Below, piece by piece: positions 44,394-51,373 of a stretch of DNA of 51,373 nt (within the stretch, counting starts at the first letter, position 1; each line of letters starts with the position of its first letter). Below the pieces are notes generated by a model. The model did no database searches and was not told the DNA's origin. It was given only the letters and a program-made list of their open reading frames with translations. A program made the translations under genes and the position numbers. The stretch lies in contig JACQSY010000114.1 of NCBI GenBank assembly GCA_016211085.1, positions 1 to 51,373 of the forward strand, in the 5' to 3' direction. The DNA is from Acidobacteriota bacterium (GTDB lineage Bacteria > Acidobacteriota > UBA6911 > RPQK01 > JACQSY01).

Positions 44394-47168
44394 TCAGTTG
44401 GCAGCTACCTGGATCTCCCTTTCGATTCCTCCCCGAATCCAACCCATTCCTTCGTCGACCAGGTCCAGGCGCAACAAATAGGTGCCCTGATCCGGAGGCA
44501 GCGACAGCTGCGCGTCGATGACGGTTTCTTCACCGAGATAAAGGGCCCGTGGCAGCTCAAAGCGTTCTGACCTCCAAATTTCCCTTCCGTTTAAATACCA
44601 TCGAGAGCCGAGCCGTACCGAGCCCACGCCTTTAGGACCATACCGCAGCCAGATGGCCTGGCCGTTGTTTTTTACCCTTACGCGAGCTCGAATTTGTGAC
44701 CCTCGATGTTCAAAGTCTACCAGCTCGATTTGGGGATTCAATTCCGTGGTGCTTCGAGAAGTCGGCACAGGAAAGGTTAAGGGATCTCCAAGAATTGTTG
44801 TCTCTGCAATCGACCACCACCTGAAGGGATCATAGGTGGTAAGCCGCAATTGGATATAGCGCCCTTCGGTGGGCGGCCAGAGGACGGCGTAAAAGTCCTC
44901 GGCCGGCGTCGAATGACGCCGGCCGTTCAGCATGACTGCAAATTTCAGGTTTTGGATCCTTCTCCAGTCTTGTCCATCAGGCGATATGTAAACTTCCAAA
45001 CCGCGCGGATAATCCTCGGTGGCGGGGCCAAGATGAAGGACAACCCCCCGGCTCCTGACCTGCTGAAGCACGTCGATCTGATAATCAAGCGCCGGTGTTT
45101 GAGTAACGGAGCTGTACCAGTAAGTGGTTAGATCTCCGTCCGCCGAATGATAGCCAATCTCTTCATTGATCGAGCAGCGCAGAACGACGGGATGATCCTT
45201 CAGCTGGATCAGTCCTCTGCTGTACACGTCCGCACCCCACTCGGTTACGTAAACCGAATGCTGCGCAGAGATCCCGCGACCCTGGATGGTGACTTGATAC
45301 TGCCCTGGAGTAGAAGGAGTTTCCAGGGGAAAGGTAACCCACCGTTCACCCTGAATTGCCAGCGGCATTACCAGCGATGATTCGGTCACAAACCGCTCCG
45401 GACCATTCCATGCAATTTCAATGGGCAACGCTCCCTCGAGCTTTCCTCTCCACACGCCGCCATCGGAACGAAAAATCAGGCCGGCGATGATCCGGCTGGC
45501 AGGGGAGACGTAATCCAGCCCAAGGCGCACCAGCTGAAGCCTGCCAGGAGCCGCACCCACGTTAATTTCTAAAAGTTGATCTTCCTCAAAGCGCTGGATT
45601 TCCTTCAAGTGACCTTCGGCAACCAGACGGTCCCACGGCTCAGGATTCGTGCGGGTACGATGAAGGATGACGTTTGAGACGCCTATGGCTGTGAGATACC
45701 TGAGGGTTTCAACCGATAGCGGCCGGCTCAATTCCGAGACAATCTCGTAATAATAGGTAGGGAAAAATCCTGAATGTCCGTTGATAACGGGCTTAAGGTG
45801 ATATCCGCTGAAATAAACATATTCATGTTCACCGTGCGCCCCGCCCGCCGGTATCTCCACAAGCGCGCCTTTGAAGCTGTGGTCCCTGACCCATCGATAC
45901 ACCGGGGGCAGCTCCTCTCCGAAAGCTACTTTGGTGAGATCGCCAGGCACCACTCGGTATTCGGCAAAAACACCTGCCAATGCGACACCTGCTAAGAGAA
46001 GTTCTTTTCTTCGCGATTGCAAAGCCAGCGCGGCCAGAAGGGCCAGCGGCATCATGCCCAGCATCATGATGCGCGAAGGAGCACGCATGGAAGCGAATCC
46101 CGGGAGCAGATGGTAGAAGAAGAGGTAAGGTAGCGGAAACTTCTGGTGGACACCCCACCATACGAGAACCGGGCCCAGAGCCATAAGGGCGGCAAACAGC
46201 ATCAGGAAGGCACTCGAAATCACAATGAACTTTTGGGAGCGAAACTTCCGAACCAGGGCAACCGGAACCAGCGCGAGGGGAAGAAAGCCCGTAAAAAGCA
46301 TCTTTTCCGCGGCTCCCTGCAGCGACTCAAAAGGCTTCAGCCACTCTCCATAAAGCCAGTTTTGACCAGGGACGCTAAGAAAGCTTTTGGCAGCGTCGGC
46401 TGAGTAGCTCACAACTTCCCCCAGTTCTCGGGTGAAACCGAAAAAGTTCTTTAGATACAGGTAAGGATATGCAAAAGGAAATATCAGAACCACGATCAGG
46501 ACAGGAGCCAGCAGGTCTCTTCTCCATGGCCACAACCTCTGCCACAAGTGAAATAGAACGTAGTAAACCGCCAAAATCAAAAGCAGGAAATATCCCATGT
46601 AAAACGAGGCCCAGGTCTGCAAAGCCGCGAAGAGACTCAGCAGGACAAGGTCCCTGGATTGCCGCTCTTTCAAATAACAGTCAAGGAACAGAAACGCCGG
46701 GGGCGACCAGTACAGATTGAGGAGCTGAAGATGGCCGATATGTGCAAAACGGGCGGGGAAAAAAGCAAAGATGAATCCGGCAACCAGAGAAGGCCCATAA
46801 GCTCGCGTGGTGTAATAGGCAAGTAAGAACATGGCAAACCCGCTCAGCGCGAAGGAGAGAAAAAGGACCAGATTATACGCGAAGACAGGATTTTGGGTCA
46901 GCCCGTAAGCCGGCCCAAAGATGAGCAGGTTCGGGAACATGTGGTCTGAAAGCGCAAGGGTCTGCGGGGCGGGATAGAAGATATTTGCATCAAAAAAGCT
47001 GAGGACCTTTCCATGCGTGATCGCATGATACCCCCACATCAGGATCCACGTGTTGAGCAGCGGATCGCCCCGCCCGCCGGGCATGGCATCCCATCCATCC
47101 CGCGCCAGCGGCCAGGTCATGATGACGCTAACGCAAAGAAAAAAGACCAGAGCACCGGCGTATTTCAC
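44394..47168 (-). CDS. Large polytopic membrane protein with C-terminal discoidin-like and Ig-like domains
   Basis: 924 residues. The first about 400 carry eleven or twelve membrane helices with the GT-C-like first loop (GGRGDPLLNTWILMWGYHA), then a soluble part. Residues 670-795 look like an F5/8 type C (discoidin) domain (GLEVYISPDGQDWRRI, then GRYIQLRLTTYDPFRWWSIAE). Residues 812-922 are an Ig/CARDB-like sandwich with GSRWYLNGREIW, LPRALYLGEE and GTYLLRLDLVDEGMGW. The middle (415-660) is unassigned. The layout suggests a lipid-linked sugar transferase with glycan-binding tails. It lies upstream of the beta-trefoil gene by 23 nt and is likely co-transcribed. Confidence 0.75.
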   Translation of the reverse strand: MKYAGALVFFLCVSVIMTWPLARDGWDAMPGGRGDPLLNTWILMWGYHAITHGKVLSFFDANIFYPAPQTLALSDHMFPNLLIFGPAYGLTQNPVFAYNLVLFLSFALSGFAMFLLAYYTTRAYGPSLVAGFIFAFFPARFAHIGHLQLLNLYWSPPAFLFLDCYLKERQSRDLVLLSLFAALQTWASFYMGYFLLLILAVYYVLFHLWQRLWPWRRDLLAPVLIVVLIFPFAYPYLYLKNFFGFTRELGEVVSYSADAAKSFLSVPGQNWLYGEWLKPFESLQGAAEKMLFTGFLPLALVPVALVRKFRSQKFIVISSAFLMLFAALMALGPVLVWWGVHQKFPLPYLFFYHLLPGFASMRAPSRIMMLGMMPLALLAALALQSRRKELLLAGVALAGVFAEYRVVPGDLTKVAFGEELPPVYRWVRDHSFKGALVEIPAGGAHGEHEYVYFSGYHLKPVINGHSGFFPTYYYEIVSELSRPLSVETLRYLTAIGVSNVILHRTRTNPEPWDRLVAEGHLKEIQRFEEDQLLEINVGAAPGRLQLVRLGLDYVSPASRIIAGLIFRSDGGVWRGKLEGALPIEIAWNGPERFVTESSLVMPLAIQGERWVTFPLETPSTPGQYQVTIQGRGISAQHSVYVTEWGADVYSRGLIQLKDHPVVLRCSINEEIGYHSADGDLTTYWYSSVTQTPALDYQIDVLQQVRSRGVVLHLGPATEDYPRGLEVYISPDGQDWRRIQNLKFAVMLNGRRHSTPAEDFYAVLWPPTEGRYIQLRLTTYDPFRWWSIAETTILGDPLTFPVPTSRSTTELNPQIELVDFEHRGSQIRARVRVKNNGQAIWLRYGPKGVGSVRLGSRWYLNGREIWRSERFELPRALYLGEETVIDAQLSLPPDQGTYLLRLDLVDEGMGWIRGGIEREIQVAAN

Positions 47169-47220
47169 GGTGCATCAGTCTACCCCAATTCTAATGTGAT
47201 TTGGCTGGGATTCAGGTGGT

Positions 47221-50200
47221 TTAGGGACTGCCCCAGATGTGATTGAGCTGCACCGTGCGTCGACTGTTGGGGAATACCTGGTACCTTCTGACAATCTGCC
47301 GCCCGTCTTCAGTCATCAACTTCAAGGTCACATTTGCCGTCCGGTTGGAGGTGTTCATGAAGAGCACGTACGTGCGATAAAGATTCGTGGAGCCGCTGGC
47401 CATGTACCAGTTGGTGGACAGTGCGTTGACCCCTGGGCTGTTGTGCCCGTCCACATTGACCAGCCGGCCAAAGGACATGTCACTGTTCCAGTACATGGCA
47501 CGTTCCACAATAATGTCCAAATCACTTTCCACCTTGACGGAAATATTTGCGAACTCCAACCCGGGGATACGCCGGACTTCAATTGTTTTGCGGCTGTTGG
47601 GGGCCAAGTCGTACTGTTCTACAAGGGGAGCTGCGCCCTCTCTCAGCCAGGTGACGGTCGCCCTTGCGGTAGCAGCGTTCGGATTCATTAAGAGAACCCA
47701 CAGCTTCCATCCGGCGGTGGAGCCTTCCGCCAGGTACCAGAGCTTCCGGGGCCGCTCAATCCCCATGGTGGTGTGACCGCCGATATCATTGATCTCCTCA
47801 CCCCCAGGGTTGGCGTTCCAATGCATGGTTCGCTCCACCGCAATAGGAATGTTAGATGTTGCCCAGAGCGAAACGTTTGCAAAGGGCAAAATGCTGTTGA
47901 CAAAAACAGTTTTGTTTTTGAGCGGCCCGAGTGAGAAGGTCTCGGAAACAGGAGCTGCACCCTCAAGAAGGTAATTAAAGGTCACCGTACCCGTGCTGCT
48001 GGAACTCGGGTTCATCACGACATACCAGAGCTTCCAACCGGCAGTTGAGCCTTCAGCCAGATACCATTGAGTCAGTGCCTGAGGAGTTCCCGTGGTTCCC
48101 GCCCCTCCGATAGGGTTGACGGTTTGTCCTTGAATGGTTCCGGACCAGGACATTAGCTTTTCGGACACGATACCGATGTTCGACGTCACCACAACGGAGA
48201 TGTCCTTGTTTGCCAGTCGTGAGTCGTCGTTGACGGTGATGGTCTTCCGAGTAGCGGGGCCGAGCGTGAAGCTATCCTGGACGGGAGATCCCCCTTGTAT
48301 CAAATAGTTGACTTGCACGGAGGCACTGTTTCTCTCATCCGGGTTCATGAGAAGCAACTGAATGCGGTATCGCTGTGTGTTCACATTGGGAAAGTACCAG
48401 TTCAGGCTAGTCGCATTCGACCCGACCGAATTTGAACCAAATGCGTTGTGGATTTTTTCACCATTGACAAACGCGTCGATGTATTCGGCTTTTTCCACAA
48501 TTATGGGGGTATCCGAAGAGGCCTGAATAGACATGTTCCCACCCAGCGAATCCTTGGCCACTGGCGCGTACACTCCATTGCGGTCGGCGTTTTTACGGAA
48601 CAATGGCCAGTTCGCGCTGGTCCAAGTGCCCCCCATCCAGCGATAAATCCTCGTTCCGGCCGGGTCGGGACCCGTCGTTGTAAAGGGAACAACCAGGATG
48701 ATATCCGTCCAGCCATCATTGTCGATGTCCCCAATGGCGGCGCTGTTGCCGATGTGGTACGACATCACCGTCGATTCTCCCGTCCCGAAGCCCGGAACCA
48801 GCTTTCCGTCTTTATTTATGGCGTACAAAGTGTTGCTGACGCCAAGCACTACTTCCTGACTCCCGTCGCCGTCGACGTCTCCGATCACCGGAGAAGAGGC
48901 AATATCGGCGTTGGGCACACCGGGATTGGGCTCCACCGGCCAGCCAGGCAGAAGATTCCCGTTTTTATCCCAGGCATACACGTAGCCGTTATGAGCCGCA
49001 GCAACAATGTCGGGTGAACCATCTCCGTTCAAATCGCCCACTGCGGGCGATGTAAATACGTAATCGGGCAGGCTGGCGAACGTTCCGTCGGAGCTCAAAT
49101 AGCCGGAACCGTCGCTTCGGAATACGTACAACTTGGATGGCACTCCGGTGTAAAAGTGTCCGTTGCCTACGATGATCTCCAACTTCCCGTCATTATCGAG
49201 GTCTGCCAGCGCCGGCGAAGACCAGATCACCTGCTGCGTGCCCTTGTGCCACCGTGAATTTTCACGGGAGCCGTCTGAGTTCATCACTCGCAGCGTTCCT
49301 CCTGCAGGGAATTCCCCGCCTGGTGAACTATCGCCGCCAATAACGATCTCCATGTCGCCATCGCCTTGTAGGTCCGCAACCGCAGGGGATGACCACACCG
49401 AATCTTCATTGTTTCGAGGCCATTCGGGAGGATCTTCTTCAACACGGCCGTCTTCATCATCATCGGCGAGGTTGCCTTCATCTACTTGGAAATCACCATC
49501 GTCGTCGACTCCGCAAAGGCCCGGGCATCCGTCTCCCTTATAAGGAGCGGGAGTAATGTCTCCTACGCCATCTTCGTCCACGCGCTCGTCCCCGTCGTTG
49601 TCGATGCGCAGGAATGGAGAACCGTCCCATTGCAGTGCGTAAATCTGTTGGTCCCAAGCACCAATGATGATTTCTTTGTACCCATCGGCATCGAGATCGG
49701 CAATCGCCGGCGTGGAAAACACACCGTCACCGAAGTTATTGCCGTCGGCGTCAAAGGTTCGCTTTTCCCACTGCACGACGCCGGTATTGCTAAAGACAAC
49801 AATCCCCCCGTGTTCCGGATTGTGACCAGGCTCATTGGTACCCACGCCAACCACAACTTCAGGTTTTCCGTCGTTGTTGAGATCCCCTACAGCAGGCGAG
49901 GAATTGATGGATGAGCCTGAAGGAGCTTTGGCCTGCCACATAAGCGTTCCGTCCGCACGGTAGGCAAAAACGTTACCACTCAAGCTGCCCACCACGATTT
50001 CTTTAACGCCATCCCCGTCCAGATCAGCTAGGGCAGGTGAGGAGTGTTTTACGTAGTTGGTGCCGCCGGTACCCGGAATAGTAACCGGCCAACCGGAAAG
50101 GAGGTGGGGAAAACCAAAGCGCGCCGCCCCGTTGGTCACCGTGCCGAACCACTGTTCTCTTTTGGCTAGGTTGCCCATGCGATCATCAAAGAGCATTGAG

Positions 50201-51111
50201 ATCATGTTGGACGATGGAAACCCATCGCTTTGTGCGAAATTTGTAAACGTTCCGGATGCAAACTTTGAGATTACTTGACTGTTAGTCCCGAAAACGCCAA
50301 AAACAAACCAGAGAGCGCCATCCACATCTTCCCCGATGCCAAAAACAAAGTTATTTCCCAGCCCGCTAGCGGTCGTATAGTTGGTTGCGAAGCTGCTGGA
50401 TCCTGCCGGTTTAACATAGATGCCCGCTCCATGAGTCCCCGCCCAGATGTTGTTTGAGGAATCAGCGAAAACGGTCCAGACGGTATTCGCGCCGCTCGCG
50501 AAGGGGGTCAGGGTCTTCTGAGTCCAGGTGGAGCCGTTCAACTCATAGACGTATCCCCCGTCAGTGCCGAAGTACTTGACCCCGGTGGAGCTGATTGCTA
50601 TGGAGGTTACGTTGTTGTTGCCGAGACCGCTATTGGAGTTCGTAAATGTGGAAAAACTTCCGCCGCTATATCGAAGAACCCCACTTCCATGGGTGGCAAA
50701 CCAGAGCGTTCCATTCGACTCGATCGCCACATCGCGAACCAGCGGCGTGTTATTTAACGTGGTCCATGAAGAACCATCAAAGCGGGCAATCCCAGCTTCC
50801 GTTGCTGCCCACACATTGCCCGAAGAATCAATCGCCAAGGCGTTGACGTTGTTGGAGGGAAGACCTTGCGCCGTCGTATAGGTGGTCCACACCCTGCGAT
50901 CGAAGACACTTATACCTGCTCCATTTTCTGATATAGAGCTTCCTTTTTTGTGTCCCGTAGAGAACCAGAGCCGGCCCTGGCTGTCCTTGAGGATGTCACT
51001 GACCCGACTGCTCGCCAGCCCATTGGGCGGGAAATAATAGGTCCAGTCTGCATAACCGCTGACTGATAAGAAACAAAGGAGAACCGCACCGGTGAAAGAA
51101 ATCCTAAACAA
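47221..51111 (-). CDS. Secreted 1296-residue propeller/FG-GAP repeat protein
   Basis: 1296 residues starting at TTG 51111, with a GAGGTG ribosome-binding site 7 nt upstream; signal peptide 1-21. Residues about 30-335 form two-component-regulator propeller repeats (L-W-F-x-T, V-W-A-A-T). About 355-835 holds eight FG-GAP/VCBS-type units (S-P-A-[VL]-[AG]-D-L-[DN]-x-D-G) with an acidic insert at 503-560 carrying three D-[ND]-D-G-D type calcium loops. The C-terminus (855-1296) contains repeated W-Y-x-A-x-G-S-T units of about 108 residues. No kinase, LPXTG, type IX secretion or dockerin domain. Likely an outer-surface or extracellular adhesion/structural protein; function unknown. Confidence 0.88.
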   Translation of the reverse strand: MFRISFTGAVLLCFLSVSGYADWTYYFPPNGLASSRVSDILKDSQGRLWFSTGHKKGSSISENGAGISVFDRRVWTTYTTAQGLPSNNVNALAIDSSGNVWAATEAGIARFDGSSWTTLNNTPLVRDVAIESNGTLWFATHGSGVLRYSGGSFSTFTNSNSGLGNNNVTSIAISSTGVKYFGTDGGYVYELNGSTWTQKTLTPFASGANTVWTVFADSSNNIWAGTHGAGIYVKPAGSSSFATNYTTASGLGNNFVFGIGEDVDGALWFVFGVFGTNSQVISKFASGTFTNFAQSDGFPSSNMISMLFDDRMGNLAKREQWFGTVTNGAARFGFPHLLSGWPVTIPGTGGTNYVKHSSPALADLDGDGVKEIVVGSLSGNVFAYRADGTLMWQAKAPSGSSINSSPAVGDLNNDGKPEVVVGVGTNEPGHNPEHGGIVVFSNTGVVQWEKRTFDADGNNFGDGVFSTPAIADLDADGYKEIIIGAWDQQIYALQWDGSPFLRIDNDGDERVDEDGVGDITPAPYKGDGCPGLCGVDDDGDFQVDEGNLADDDEDGRVEEDPPEWPRNNEDSVWSSPAVADLQGDGDMEIVIGGDSSPGGEFPAGGTLRVMNSDGSRENSRWHKGTQQVIWSSPALADLDNDGKLEIIVGNGHFYTGVPSKLYVFRSDGSGYLSSDGTFASLPDYVFTSPAVGDLNGDGSPDIVAAAHNGYVYAWDKNGNLLPGWPVEPNPGVPNADIASSPVIGDVDGDGSQEVVLGVSNTLYAINKDGKLVPGFGTGESTVMSYHIGNSAAIGDIDNDGWTDIILVVPFTTTGPDPAGTRIYRWMGGTWTSANWPLFRKNADRNGVYAPVAKDSLGGNMSIQASSDTPIIVEKAEYIDAFVNGEKIHNAFGSNSVGSNATSLNWYFPNVNTQRYRIQLLLMNPDERNSASVQVNYLIQGGSPVQDSFTLGPATRKTITVNDDSRLANKDISVVVTSNIGIVSEKLMSWSGTIQGQTVNPIGGAGTTGTPQALTQWYLAEGSTAGWKLWYVVMNPSSSSTGTVTFNYLLEGAAPVSETFSLGPLKNKTVFVNSILPFANVSLWATSNIPIAVERTMHWNANPGGEEINDIGGHTTMGIERPRKLWYLAEGSTAGWKLWVLLMNPNAATARATVTWLREGAAPLVEQYDLAPNSRKTIEVRRIPGLEFANISVKVESDLDIIVERAMYWNSDMSFGRLVNVDGHNSPGVNALSTNWYMASGSTNLYRTYVLFMNTSNRTANVTLKLMTEDGRQIVRRYQVFPNSRRTVQLNHIWGSP

Positions 51112-51145
51112 AACGACACCTCATTTATATTTTACTAAAACGGGG

Positions 51146-51161
51146 TGTGATATCGCTCACG
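51146..51161. promoter_or_regulatory. CRP/FNR-like site upstream of the giant secreted-protein gene
   Basis: TGTGA-N6-TCACG matches the CRP consensus TGTGA-N6-TCACA at 9 of 10 positions. It is centred about 42 nt upstream of the TTG start, near a TAAAAT -10 candidate at 51129-51134 (minus strand). Chance occurrence in a window this size is possible; the promoter position is what makes it notable. Confidence 0.4.
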
Positions 51162-51308
51162 TGCAAGTCTCCCCGCCACCGTGACTTGCCCCAATTCAGC
51201 CCGGGTTGGCGAGGCCCGCCTGCTTATTGACACCTGCAGAAGAAATGCCCGCGCCAGGCAAGCTCAGCGCGGTCTGGCATCGGAGCCGCGCGCGGTGAGC
51301 AAGCGGCC

Positions 51309-51353
51309 ACTGAGTGCTGAGGACTGAGCAACGATGCTCGCTCAGCACTCAGT
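51309..51353. repeat. Nested inverted repeat at the right end
   Basis: ACTGAGTGCTGAG (51309-51321) and CTCAGCACTCAGT (51341-51353) are perfect 13-bp inverted arms. Inside, GAGCA (51326-51330) and TGCTC (51335-51339) form a second stem around ACGA. The arms are built from a 7-mer (CTCAGxx) repeated in tandem. The 200 nt before it hold no gene. It may be an intergenic repeat element. Confidence 0.55.
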
Positions 51354-51373
51354 CCTGAAAGTGCCTGTCTCTA

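Overview
The window comes from a diderm, Gram-negative-type bacterium of moderately high GC. Evidence is a complete Tol-Pal envelope system, several lipoproteins with lipoboxes, inner-membrane lipid-linked sugar transferases and secreted beta-propeller proteins. The mix (DUF885 hydrolase, LonB-like protease, large FG-GAP and two-component-propeller proteins, single XdhC) resembles Acidobacteriota, but that placement is inference from gene content; no rRNA or tRNA gene is present to test it.

Layout. Position 1 to 3.9 kb, minus strand: the 5' end of a probable IS630-type transposase cut by the window edge, then recN, miaB and a bifunctional-nuclease-domain gene. 3.9 to 9.3 kb, plus: tolQ-tolR-tolA-tolB-pal and cpoB in the classical order. 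9.5 to 12.6 kb, minus: ssb, a membrane-anchored HtrA protease, rimI and tsaB. 12.7 to 20.7 kb, plus: mutS, an ArnT/PMT-like lipid-linked sugar transferase overlapping a polyprenyl-phosphate GT2, an XdhC-like protein and a DUF885 hydrolase. 20.8 to 24.7 kb: tsaC diverging from an rRNA/tRNA 2'-O-methyltransferase, rarA and a LacD-like aldolase with a clear terminator. 24.7 to 28.3 kb, minus: LonB-like protease plus D-2-hydroxyacid dehydrogenase.

28.4 to 37.3 kb reads as a loose wall-sugar salvage neighbourhood: secreted GH3 hexosaminidase, GNAT, BadF-type amino-sugar kinase, Na+/solute symporter and a lipoprotein D-aminoacylase. It is interrupted by an ORF-less group II intron-like RNA and by thiC coupled to a tiny ferritin-like gene. 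37.6 to 51.1 kb is a surface-glycan block: an XRE regulator, three GT4 enzymes, a methyltransferase, then on the minus strand two polytopic membrane proteins carrying appended lectin-like domains (one has a beta-trefoil inserted between membrane segments) and a 1296-residue secreted propeller/FG-GAP protein with a CRP-like box upstream.

Most genes are ordinary housekeeping. The most unusual items are the beta-trefoil inserted in a GT-C-type membrane protein (43204-43575), the compact group II intron-like RNA (32140-32435), the 77-residue half-ferritin upstream of thiC (35367-35600), and a recurring promoter layout in which the -10 box lies only 7 to 12 nt from the start codon.
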